Virus record (IMG/VR): IMGVR_UViG_3300043466_002831
Span: 1 to 57,363 of that record
Direction: 5' to 3' (one strand)
DNA: 57,363 bases
From: a virus
A program made the position numbers and the translations under genes. The notes under the pieces were generated by a model, which had not been told where the DNA came from, did no database searches, and worked only from the letters and a program-made list of their open reading frames with translations. Positions 33,426 through 40,348 of the stretch are shown here, piece after piece; within the stretch, counting starts at the first letter, position 1; the number at the start of each line of letters is the position of its first letter.

Positions 33426-34469
33426 ATGGCGTCAATAATAATAACCGAAAAACAACTTGAGTTGATTGTGAAAGAACAAAAATCACAAGGAACTGAATTA
33501 CTTCAAGAAGCGGAGTGGTATAATACTGTTGGAGATATTTTAGGTATTGTTGACCCTACACCTACAATTGATATCATTAATGGAATATCTTATTTTTCAC
33601 AAGGAGACCATCTTTTTGGTTTATTAAGTTTAATATCTGCAATACCATATGCTGGTGATGCGGTTGGAAAAACTATTATGGGTTCCTTAAAAATTGGTGG
33701 TGGAGCAACTAAAGGATTATCTGCGGCTATGAAATTAGCTAAAGCAGGTAAAACTGCCGAAGCTAGTGTTGCTTTGGCTAAATTGGCAGAAAAACCTGGT
33801 ATGGTTGGTAGATTTTTACAAGGAGCTAAATCATGGGCACCAAAGGCTGCCTCATATGTTGAAAAAATGCCTGGAGGACTATTGAAAGGTTTTAAGAATA
33901 CAATATTGGATTATTTGAAATTACTTGAAAACGCTGGTGCAAAGAGTCTTAAGTTCCAAAAAAATGTTGGGAACCTCTCAAAATATATTGGACTTGCAGC
34001 AAAACCTGCAGAAAATATCAAAGCCTTACAATCTATGTTAAAGAATGAAAAGATAATGACAGGTTTAACTAAAAAAGGACCAATGGCTAAAATCTTTCTT
34101 GGTGGAGCACCAAGACTATTCGGTAACAGAGAAATGAGAATACTAATGAGAAGAACTAAATTTTGGTTAGGTTTCTTAGATTATATTAATGTTGGAAATT
34201 TTGTGGGACCTGAAGAACTATCTAAAAAAATGGGACAAGCAAATATTCAAAATAAAATGGCGGAATATGCAAGAACACCTCAAGGTATAAGAAATGCTGA
34301 GGCGGATTTTGGTAACGCTCAATATCAAGGTGATACACCATCACAATCAAGTTCAGGTAGTTCAAGTATGGATATGCCAAGTTCATCATCACAATCAGAC
34401 CCGATTCAAGGATTCATGTCCGATATATTTGGAGGACAATTAAAAAATGCAGCTATGTTGGCAATATAA
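33426..34469 (+). CDS. Hydrophobic-domain protein, candidate injected virion protein, 347 aa
   Basis: The N-terminus (IIITEKQLELIVKEQ) carries the (I/L/V)xEQ pattern. Residues about 40-80 (DPTPTIDIINGISYFSQGD, LISAIPYAGDAVGKT) look like the hydrophobic helical 'pre-toxin' type segment of polymorphic toxins. The middle is Ala/Gly/Lys-rich and helical, and the C-terminus has a Ser-rich linker (SQSSSGSSSMDMPSSSSQSD). No nuclease or other toxin motif follows. I infer a virion-associated protein that may interact with membranes. Confidence 0.55.
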   Translation: MASIIITEKQLELIVKEQKSQGTELLQEAEWYNTVGDILGIVDPTPTIDIINGISYFSQGDHLFGLLSLISAIPYAGDAVGKTIMGSLKIGGGATKGLSAAMKLAKAGKTAEASVALAKLAEKPGMVGRFLQGAKSWAPKAASYVEKMPGGLLKGFKNTILDYLKLLENAGAKSLKFQKNVGNLSKYIGLAAKPAENIKALQSMLKNEKIMTGLTKKGPMAKIFLGGAPRLFGNREMRILMRRTKFWLGFLDYINVGNFVGPEELSKKMGQANIQNKMAEYARTPQGIRNAEADFGNAQYQGDTPSQSSSGSSSMDMPSSSSQSDPIQGFMSDIFGGQLKNAAMLAI

Positions 34470-34479
34470 TTATATTATT

Positions 34480-34851
34480 ATGAAAGAAGAAATTATTATA
34501 AAATTAGTACAAATTCAAACACAATTTAGATTTGTGCATTGGCAAACTACTTATGATGCCAAACATAGGGCGTATGGTAAAGTTTACGATAAGATGGGAG
34601 ACTTAATAGACGATTTTGTTGAGGCTATGATGGGTAAATATGGAAGACCTGTGTTCGATAGCGAATTCGGAATAATGTTCCAAGATTTAGAGTCAATGAA
34701 ATTACAGAACTTCATTGATGGTACTTGTGAATTTTTAATTTCACTAACAGAGCAATTGAATCCCACTATGGATACTGATTTATTAAATTTACGAGATGAA
34801 ATGTTACTTTTAATAAATAAATTAAAATACTTATTAACACTAAAATACTAA
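34480..34851 (+). CDS. DUF5856/ferritin-like four-helix protein, 123 aa
   Basis: The pattern FVHWQTTYDAKHRAYGKVYDKMGDLIDDFVEAMMGKYGR (about residues 16-52) is that of a phage family I know as DUF5856, with a Dps/ferritin-like helical bundle. The His residues and acidic positions resemble the HWxxxxxxxH feature of Dps. Metal binding is possible but unproved. The start at 34480 is preferred over an upstream one that overlaps the previous gene. Its stop overlaps the next ATG. Confidence 0.65.
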   Translation: MKEEIIIKLVQIQTQFRFVHWQTTYDAKHRAYGKVYDKMGDLIDDFVEAMMGKYGRPVFDSEFGIMFQDLESMKLQNFIDGTCEFLISLTEQLNPTMDTDLLNLRDEMLLLINKLKYLLTLKY

Positions 34852-35216
34852 TGGCGAAGAAAATTATAAAATTAACCGAATCAGATTTAACAAGAATCGT
34901 TAAACGAGTTATTGCCGAACAAGAAGAAGGTGATTATAAAAGGGGTATTCAATGTTTCCTTAATAAAAGAGGGATTAAAGATGACTCAGGTCAATCATTA
35001 AAAATTGATGGTAGTATTGGTAATTATCCAAATTCTAAAAGTGCTCAGGCAATACATAGTTATCAATCCAAAATTGGTGTATATCCTGCTGACGGAGTTT
35101 GGGGAGAAGATACAATGAGAAAGATGCCAAATAAGGATAAAGAAATGTTCAAACAATGTGTTTCTGATTACGGTGATATCTTTGATAAAGGTGCTCACTG
35201 GCTTGGACTCGATTAA
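34851..35216 (+). CDS. Peptidoglycan-binding domain protein with targeting-like N-terminus, 121 aa
   Basis: Residues 1-24 (KLTESDLTRIVKRVIAEQEE) form the clearest example of the (I/V)xEQ amphipathic motif. From about 28 on, the sequence (IQCFLNKRG..., DGSIGNYPNSKSAQAIHSYQSKIGVYPADGVWGEDTM) matches a PG_binding_1-type three-helix repeat. I infer a virion-packaged cell-wall-binding protein. It is coupled to the flanking genes by 1-2 nt spacing. Confidence 0.7.
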   Translation: MAKKIIKLTESDLTRIVKRVIAEQEEGDYKRGIQCFLNKRGIKDDSGQSLKIDGSIGNYPNSKSAQAIHSYQSKIGVYPADGVWGEDTMRKMPNKDKEMFKQCVSDYGDIFDKGAHWLGLD

Positions 35217-35218
35217 GG

Positions 35219-36616
35219 ATGAAAAAAATACTCAAAGAGACAGGATTAAGAGATATTAATGCCTTGGCTAAAAGATACCCAAAGGCGGAAATATACTTCC
35301 ACCAAGATTTGGATGGAGTGACGACTGCAATCGCGATGAAAAGGTACCTTGAAGACAATGGTATTGATGTAGTAGGTGCTCACATAATCCAATACGGTGA
35401 CAAAGAATTCTCAGTTAAAAAGAACGATGCACAGGGAGACGTGATGCCAGTTCTTGTGGACTTTGCTCACGGTAAGCCAATGTTCGTAATTCATACTGAC
35501 CACCACGACAAACAAGTTGGTGTGGAAAAAGGAACTTCAAAACAATTTAGAGGTGCACGTTCAAATGTCGAAACTATTTCTCAAGTAGTTTCTCCAAAAG
35601 ATTTATTCCCATCTTCAGATATCTTATTAATCAATACTGTTGATTCTGCCGATTATGCTAAACATGACATTACACCTGATGAGGTGGTTAATTACATTTA
35701 TCGTTTAGATAAAGACAAACCACTCCAAAAAAACAAAATGTTATTAGGTTTGGTTATTAACAAGTTATTGTTGGCGTTTAAAAACAAACCAGGGTTTTTA
35801 GAATCTTTAGTGATGGATTCAGAACCTTCTTTAATGTCTATCTTAAATAATATTAAAGATTGGATGAAAAGAACAAACGCGGCAACTCCTGAAGAAATGC
35901 AGAAAAACGCTGAGGGATATAAAGAAAGTATGAAGAATTATCCAAGAGTCAGTGATAGTATCATTTTCCAATATGGTGGTGGTAGTATGTTCAAACCTGG
36001 TTCTTATGATAGATATACACCATTTAGAAACAATCCTGATGCCGATTTTCTTATCATGGCTTGGCCAATGGGATTAGTTCAAGCATCTTGTAACCCATTC
36101 AAAAAAGAAAGAGAGTTAAAAGGTGTTAACTTGGGTGAAATAGCTCAAGAAGTTGTGGGTAAATGGGAAGACCAATTAAAACAAAGAACAATTCCTTTAT
36201 CAACTATTAAATGGGTAAGTGAAACCTCTGTTGGTCCTGAAAGTATTGGGTTCACATTCAAAGATTTCGAAGCGTTGTATGGGGATAAGTTTACAACTAT
36301 GGAAGGTGGTGAAAAAGTATTGAACCACATTCACGATATGATGGAAACACCATTCAAAGATTTAACTGAAGAACACAAAGAGATGTTAGATAAAATTGGG
36401 ATTAACGCTTGGGATTTAATTCAATCAAATTCAGGTGGACACAAATGTATCACAAACATTTCAGGTTTAAATTATTTAGGTAGAGGTAAAAGACCACCTC
36501 AAGGACAATACAGATATGATTCTGAAAAAGATGACTCACCTTCAGTTAAGTTTACGAAGATGATTGCAAATGAGTTTGAAAAGAAACTTAAAGAAAAGAT
36601 TGCCGAATCAAAATAA
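35219..36616 (+). CDS. DHH-family phosphoesterase-like protein, 465 aa
   Basis: EIYFHQDLDGVTTAIAMKRYL (about residues 22-42) and VIHTDHHDKQVG (about 91-102) are the HxDxDG-type and DHH motifs of RecJ/NrnA-type phosphoesterases. LLINTVDSADYAKH near 140 supplies a further Asp. Family members degrade short nucleic acids or cyclic dinucleotides. Here the first motif reads HQDLDG. The C-terminal half is not assigned. Its end overlaps the minus-strand gene by 9 nt. The substrate could be DNA ends, nanoRNA or a signalling dinucleotide. Confidence 0.75.
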   Translation: MKKILKETGLRDINALAKRYPKAEIYFHQDLDGVTTAIAMKRYLEDNGIDVVGAHIIQYGDKEFSVKKNDAQGDVMPVLVDFAHGKPMFVIHTDHHDKQVGVEKGTSKQFRGARSNVETISQVVSPKDLFPSSDILLINTVDSADYAKHDITPDEVVNYIYRLDKDKPLQKNKMLLGLVINKLLLAFKNKPGFLESLVMDSEPSLMSILNNIKDWMKRTNAATPEEMQKNAEGYKESMKNYPRVSDSIIFQYGGGSMFKPGSYDRYTPFRNNPDADFLIMAWPMGLVQASCNPFKKERELKGVNLGEIAQEVVGKWEDQLKQRTIPLSTIKWVSETSVGPESIGFTFKDFEALYGDKFTTMEGGEKVLNHIHDMMETPFKDLTEEHKEMLDKIGINAWDLIQSNSGGHKCITNISGLNYLGRGKRPPQGQYRYDSEKDDSPSVKFTKMIANEFEKKLKEKIAESK

Positions 36617-36955
36617 GTACTCAATAGTATCACCAGCTTCGATACCTAAATAATCACAGGTACCACCTTCAAGTTCCAATACTATATTTCCATTTCCACC
36701 GTAACTAGGACATTCATTTCCACGACATGGAGGACAGTCGTGATGAATATTTACAATTACATTATTTCTAATGATTATGATATCCAATGGGATGATACAG
36801 TTTTTCATCCAAAAAGATTGTTTATCACCACCCATCAAAAATAGTAAACCATCAAAAGTAGAATCAAACCTTTTACCCATCATTCCGATTGCTTTTGATT
36901 TTCGGTCTATTAAAGTTTTAACATTAAATATATTGTCGTTGATTCTAACTTGCAT
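36608..36955 (-). CDS. DUF192 protein, 115 aa
   Basis: The segments AIGMMGKRF, FLMGGDKQSFWMKNCIIPLDIIII, VNIHHDCPPCRG and NIVLELEGGTCDYLGIEAGDTI reproduce the DUF192 pattern, a small beta-rich fold with a WMKN core. Bacterial members are mostly exported, but this one lacks a signal peptide. Its role in a phage is unknown. A minus-strand TATTTATA lies 3 nt before the ATG at 36955. Confidence 0.85.
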   Translation of the reverse strand: MQVRINDNIFNVKTLIDRKSKAIGMMGKRFDSTFDGLLFLMGGDKQSFWMKNCIIPLDIIIIRNNVIVNIHHDCPPCRGNECPSYGGNGNIVLELEGGTCDYLGIEAGDTIEYLF

Positions 36956-36958
36956 ATC

Positions 36959-36966
36959 TATAAATA
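36959..36966 (-). promoter_or_regulatory. Candidate late-promoter motif TATTTATA (minus strand)
   Basis: TATTTATA facing the DUF192 gene, 3 nt before its ATG. Confidence 0.5.
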
Positions 36967-37013
36967 CAAATAATAGTGGAATATGACTTATTTTAAACTT
37001 TTTTATAAAAAAA

Positions 37014-37045
37014 TTTGACTTTTATTAAGTAATGTAGTACTTTTG
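37014..37045 (+). promoter_or_regulatory. Promoter 1 of the RNA locus
   Basis: TTTG at 37014-37017, exactly 20 nt, TACTTTTG at 37038-37045. Confidence 0.65.
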
Positions 37046-37114
37046 TAAGTGTTGGAGATATTTATAGTTTCAGTCAGAAATGACGGACATCCCCAAAAAG
37101 TTTCATAATATATA

Positions 37115-37146
37115 TTTGACAAGATGAGAATTTTGTTTTAACTTTG
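37115..37146 (+). promoter_or_regulatory. Promoter 2 of the RNA locus
   Basis: TTTG at 37115-37118, exactly 20 nt, TAACTTTG at 37139-37146. Confidence 0.7.
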
Positions 37147-37178
37147 TGAAACAATTGAGATGAGAGTCTCAAAAAAAA

Positions 37179-37232
37179 ATGTCCCACAGGCATTTGATTA
37201 TTCGAAAAAATAGTTTTATCTTTGTGGGACAT
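37179..37232 (+). repeat. 10-bp perfect inverted repeat enclosing promoter 3
   Basis: ATGTCCCACA (37179-37188) and TGTGGGACAT (37223-37232) bracket the -33 and -7 elements. The right arm begins within the -7 box and covers the transcription start. It could be an operator or a DNA/RNA hairpin. Confidence 0.7.
37193..37224 (+). promoter_or_regulatory. Promoter 3, for the tRNA
   Basis: TTTG at 37193-37196, exactly 20 nt, TATCTTTG at 37217-37224, a perfect consensus. It is 39 nt upstream of the tRNA. Confidence 0.8.
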
Positions 37233-37242
37233 TACTTTGAAA

Positions 37243-37253
37243 GTTCTTTAACA
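37243..37253 (+). promoter_or_regulatory. boxA-like antitermination sequence before the tRNA
   Basis: GTTCTTTAACA resembles the boxA of bacterial rRNA leaders (core CTCTTTAACA in E. coli), which recruits Nus factors. It lies between promoter 3 and the tRNA. Confidence 0.5.
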
Positions 37254-37263
37254 TAAAATATAT

Positions 37264-37337
37264 CGCGAGGTAGTAGCAGTGGTCAGCTCGTCAGGCTCAT
37301 AACCTGAAGGTCGGAGGTTCGAATCCTTCTCTCGCTA
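37264..37337 (+). tRNA. Initiator-type tRNA-Met (CAT)
   Basis: A 74-nt tRNA without encoded CCA. The acceptor strand CGCGAGG pairs with TCTCGCT except at position 1, where C faces T; an unpaired 1:72 position marks initiator tRNAs. The anticodon arm TCAGG-CTCATAA-CCTGA has anticodon CAT. The T arm GGAGG-TTCGAAT-CCTTC is normal. The anticodon stem has two of the three G:C pairs typical of initiators. The D stem is weak, with only about three pairs (AGC/GCT) in shifted register. It has a host-type promoter and a boxA-like leader, and it stands just upstream of the giant RNA. Confidence 0.85.
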
Positions 37338-37363
37338 CTAAACAAAAAAAAGTTTACAAAAGA

Positions 37364-37395
37364 TTTGGAAAATCGAAAAAGTATACTTATCTTTG
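37364..37395 (+). promoter_or_regulatory. Promoter of the giant structured RNA
   Basis: TTTG at 37364-37367, exactly 20 nt, TATCTTTG at 37388-37395. Transcription should start near 37400. Confidence 0.8.
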
Positions 37396-37413
37396 TAAAA
37401 CAATTAAGAAAAC

Positions 37414-37423
37414 GTTCTTTGAA
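37414..37423 (+). promoter_or_regulatory. boxA-like sequence in the giant RNA leader
   Basis: GTTCTTTGAA, about 15 nt after the predicted start. It resembles boxA and could suppress Rho-dependent termination across the long untranslated RNA. Confidence 0.45.
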
Positions 37424-38334
37424 TTAAAGATATTATCCGTTCAGGAAACACAAAAGTGTCGGTGATATTATCCACCGAGTAAATGGCAGAAAGTCCGCAG
37501 CTTGAGTGTAACTGATAAAGATATTGGGCGGTCTATAGTCCATAAAATAAACCATGAAAGTGGTATAAAGTGAATCATTTGGTTAAGTGGTTTGCGGCTT
37601 TCGAAAGAGAGCTCGAGTAGACAAGCGAGATATCGTTAGACCTTGAGTACCGAGGGTGACACTGTAGGGAAACTGGTTTGATGACCAAGCGATGTGGGTC
37701 GTTTGGTTGAGATGGGAACATCAATAAGAATAACTCGTAGAATTATTACAAGACATACGGTCATCCAACCGTACAATTGTGTGATTCATTACAAGAGTGG
37801 GTTTAAAACCGAAAGGTAAGAGGTCGTACAGGTGGTGCTGTTGTCTCCTTCTTAATTTCTCTACCAAGAGAGTTAGGATGAAACAAACTTGAAGTATGAA
37901 GATAGGGATATCTTAGGGAGTAGTTAAGTATCGTGTCGTTCAAAAGATGACATGGCTTGGTCGGCGAACCGCTACTTTCATCATCCACAACCGCAAACTT
38001 TGTTAATTAAGGTTTAACAACTAAAAGATACAAGGAAAAGCGTTCGCCAGTCGTGATTGACAGGTCACTACATAGTCATGAGATGTTCATGGCCGTAAAG
38101 GGTCCCAAGCCCAATACGATTGTTGTGAAAGTTCTCTAAGTCCGCAAGACCGAATCAGGGTGGCAACCTTGAAGAGCAACGAGTAAAAACAGAGTAGATT
38201 ACGACTTAAGGATTGGTTAATCTAATTGACCGTGACTGAGAATTACTATTCAAAAGATAGTGGAAATCGGAGGAAAAAATAATCTCCTGTAAAGATTCTC
38301 ATACGAAGGTGTATTCTCAACCTGAAGCCAAGAA

Positions 38335-38362
38335 CCCCGACAAGAAATTGTTGGGGTTTTTT
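38335..38362 (+). terminator. Terminator of the giant RNA
   Basis: CCCCGACAA (38335-38343), GAAA tetraloop and TTGTTGGGG (38348-38356), a 9-bp stem (one G-T pair) followed by six T residues. Confidence 0.9.
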
Positions 38363-38391
38363 GTTTTATATCATTTTTTGTATTATCTTTG
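38360..38391 (+). promoter_or_regulatory. Promoter of smpB
   Basis: TTTG at 38360-38363, exactly 20 nt, TATCTTTG at 38384-38391. It overlaps the T run of the giant-RNA terminator. The smpB ATG is 5 nt downstream. Confidence 0.8.
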
Positions 38392-38396
38392 TTCCC

Positions 38397-38822
38397 ATGA
38401 AAGAGGGAGTCAACATAGTGAACAGAAGAGCGAAGCACGAATACGAGTTCTTGGACACGTATCAAGCGGGTATGGTCTTGACTGGTGTTGAGGTTAAATT
38501 CATTCGTGATGGTAAGTTATCTTTTGTTGATTCTTATTGTATGTTCCATGATGGTGAGTTGTTTATGAAAAATGTATCCATCTCTGGTATTGGTACAGAC
38601 AATATCAAAAGAGACCGTAAGTTGTTACTCAGGAAACGTGAATTGGTTAAACTTCAAAAGAGTTTGGACAAAGGTTTGAGTATTATCCCTTACCGTATTT
38701 ACCAAAAGAAAAACACCCTCAAGGTTGATATCGTTCTTGCTCGTGGTAAAAAATTACATGACAAGAGACAGACCTTGAAGGAAAAGGATATTCAAAAAGA
38801 AATAAGTAGAACATTAAAATAA
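38397..38822 (+). CDS. smpB: SsrA-binding protein SmpB
   Basis: This 141-aa protein matches SmpB along its length: NRRAKHEYEFLDTYQAGMVLTGVEVKFIRDGKLSFVDSY, then RKLLLRKRELVKLQKSL, then IYQKKNTLKVDIVLARGKKLHDKRQTLKEKD. SmpB binds tmRNA and guides it into stalled ribosomes; its basic tail (KKLHDKRQ...) reads the empty mRNA channel. The start at 38397 is chosen because it follows the promoter; a longer frame would include it. No tmRNA gene is visible, so it probably works with host tmRNA, or binds the giant RNA beside it. The latter is only a hypothesis. Confidence 0.93.
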   Translation: MKEGVNIVNRRAKHEYEFLDTYQAGMVLTGVEVKFIRDGKLSFVDSYCMFHDGELFMKNVSISGIGTDNIKRDRKLLLRKRELVKLQKSLDKGLSIIPYRIYQKKNTLKVDIVLARGKKLHDKRQTLKEKDIQKEISRTLK

Positions 38823-38827
38823 AAATT

Positions 38828-39703
38828 ATGTCAAAAGTAGACGAACTAAGAACAAAATTCCCTCAAGTAACTAACGGAACATTCATCAAAATGGTTCAGT
38901 TTGATTTTACAGGTACTCATAAATATTTGGAGTATATGTTAAAAAATTGGGCATACGAACGCACTCAACGTGGTATGAATTATACTCTTAATCGACTTAT
39001 GGAGGAGGTCAAAAAATTTGATGAGTTACTACCATATCATACAAATAAAGACATTTATTCTGAGGACTTTAATCATTATCGTAAATTGATTCAAATGAAC
39101 GAGAAGGCTCAAACTGTGAAAGATGACAAAACATTTGTTAAATCAGAACATGTTGACGTACTTTACGAAGATGATAATGTCATTATGGTTTCACCTAAGA
39201 CTCATAGAGGTTCTTTGAAATATGGTGCTGGTACCACATGGTGTACTGCTTCTAAGAGTAATGCTGATACGTTCAAGAGATATTCCAAAAACGGATGTTT
39301 GGTTTATCTGGTGGATAAGACAGAATCAACGAAAAAGAATTATCAAAAAATTGCGTTTTATAATAACACTGGAAAAAGTTTATCAGGTGAAATTGAAATC
39401 TACACTCAAAATGATAACCAGACTAGTGAGACGAGTTTAGTTAATAATGGTTGGAAACCTGAGAAATTAGCTGAGTTGATGTTAAGATATCGTGCTTATC
39501 ATGTAGATAAGGAAGCAGTCAAAAGAGCAAAGAGTAAAGTTGAATCTCTTATTGACGCTATGAAGAACCTTGACCTTGACGAACTTTATACAAATTTAAA
39601 ATATCTTGAAAACCGAGGTGAGAATGAGTTCAAAGATGTTAAAAATGTTGTAAACGCTTTTGTTAGTACGGTTGAAAAAAGTTTGGAGAAATACAAAGTT
39701 TGA
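38828..39703 (+). CDS. WCT-module protein, 291 aa
   Basis: An N-terminal helical domain (residues 1-115) leads to the WCT module near 125-180 (YGAGTTWCTASK, FKRYSKNGCLVYLVDK, YQKIAFYN). The spacing before the Trp (about 138) equals that in the 26469 protein, so the two share the whole N-terminal half. The C-terminal helix is lysine-rich. It follows smpB by 5 nt and is likely co-transcribed. The biochemical function is unknown. Confidence 0.65.
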   Translation: MSKVDELRTKFPQVTNGTFIKMVQFDFTGTHKYLEYMLKNWAYERTQRGMNYTLNRLMEEVKKFDELLPYHTNKDIYSEDFNHYRKLIQMNEKAQTVKDDKTFVKSEHVDVLYEDDNVIMVSPKTHRGSLKYGAGTTWCTASKSNADTFKRYSKNGCLVYLVDKTESTKKNYQKIAFYNNTGKSLSGEIEIYTQNDNQTSETSLVNNGWKPEKLAELMLRYRAYHVDKEAVKRAKSKVESLIDAMKNLDLDELYTNLKYLENRGENEFKDVKNVVNAFVSTVEKSLEKYKV

Positions 39704-39734
39704 TTTGGTAGTTACGAATTAATCACTATCTTTG
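39704..39734 (+). promoter_or_regulatory. Bacteroidetes-type promoter for the gene at 39754
   Basis: TTTG at 39704-39707, 19 nt, TATCTTTG at 39727-39734. Confidence 0.8.
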
Positions 39735-39753
39735 TAATCTAAATCGAAGGGAT

Positions 39754-40035
39754 ATGAACACAGCATCGCACAACATCAAGATTCAACACGAAACATTCGG
39801 AGTATTGTTAGACGAGACATTCGTCAACCCAACTCAGTTCAAATTATTTTTGAAAATGGTTCACGGTTGTATTGAATTGAAGAATGATTTAACATTCTTC
39901 AATGGTGTGGAGTTCTTTGTTCATATCCCATACAAACACTTGGTGAATTCAATCATCACAACTAACGTAGATTTATACACCTTGGCGGACCACTTGGTTG
40001 CCAAATCAAAAATGGAGGCAGTAGAGACAAAATGA
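39754..40035 (+). CDS. Hypothetical protein, 93 aa
   Basis: Soluble small alpha/beta protein (NIKIQHETFGVLLDETFVNPTQFKLFLKMVHGC...). It has a clear promoter and overlaps the next gene by 4 nt (ATGA-type). No family is recognised. Confidence 0.6.
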   Translation: MNTASHNIKIQHETFGVLLDETFVNPTQFKLFLKMVHGCIELKNDLTFFNGVEFFVHIPYKHLVNSIITTNVDLYTLADHLVAKSKMEAVETK

Positions 40036-40346
40036 TAACAATTAAAGATATTAAGAAATGGGCTAAACCACATCCCGCTACTGTATTCCGTAGCGGTAAT
40101 GGTAAACAATCCCGATTTGGTAATGGAAAAGTTGAGTTTTCAATTGTTGGTGGGGACATTGGATTGTATGGTGATTTTGAAAGTACCTTTGAGGTTGCAA
40201 TCTTTGACATGGAGTCGAGGAACTTTATTACTCGATTTTTTTATCCTGAAACTAGTGATGATGTAATTTCTTACATGAGTTCAGATGAGGTTGAAAACCT
40301 TGTAAACTCTGTGATTAAACGAGAAGACCTGAGTATTGAGGTATAG
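40032..40346 (+). CDS. Hypothetical protein, 104 aa
   Basis: A beta-rich small protein (GKVEFSIVGGDIGLYGDFESTFEVAIFD..., ending VIKREDLSIEV). It is translationally coupled to the preceding gene and followed by a structured 3' region with a terminator. It is not recognised. Confidence 0.6.
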   Translation: MITIKDIKKWAKPHPATVFRSGNGKQSRFGNGKVEFSIVGGDIGLYGDFESTFEVAIFDMESRNFITRFFYPETSDDVISYMSSDEVENLVNSVIKREDLSIEV

Positions 40347-40348
40347 TT

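Larger units (their letters stand above)
36967..37263 (+). other. Non-coding promoter array upstream of the tRNA
   Basis: About 300 nt without a gene. It holds three consecutive plus-strand promoters of the TTTG-N20-TAnnTTTG form (37014, 37115, 37193), a lone ATATTTATA at 37058-37066, a 10-bp inverted repeat around the third promoter, and a boxA-like sequence just before the tRNA. No convincing open reading frame is present. Confidence 0.7.
37400..38362 (+). ncRNA. Large structured non-coding RNA, about 960 nt (GOLLD/ROOL-like candidate)
   Basis: This stretch has no plausible gene on either strand, is richer in G and C than its surroundings, and contains many short helices. Examples are the hairpin TACGGT/ACCGTA near 37755, CAGGGT-GGCA-ACCTTG near 38157, TAGATTA (38195-38201)/TAATCTA (38218-38224), and a three-way junction. 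In the junction GAGAAT (38238-38243) pairs with ATTCTC (38295-38300) around hairpins ACTAT/ATAGT and GGAG/CTCC. It has its own promoter, a boxA-like leader (37414) and an intrinsic terminator. Size, a tRNA next door and a phage setting match the giant ornate RNA classes GOLLD and ROOL. I cannot confirm membership by covariance search. It lacks a T arm, so it is not a tmRNA. Confidence 0.7.

Noticed and set aside
37153-37175. Terminator from the TGAGA...TCTCA hairpin before promoter 3
   Set aside because: It is followed by A residues, not T, and has only a 5-bp stem.
37400-38362. tmRNA inside the large RNA region, given the adjacent smpB
   Set aside because: No second T arm (TTCRANYC), no tRNA-like acceptor pairing between its ends, and no short frame ending in an Ala-rich tag.
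37803-38465. Short open frames on the minus strand within the large RNA
   Set aside because: No start context, no plausible protein character, and they lie across clear RNA helices and on the strand opposite to promoter and terminator.
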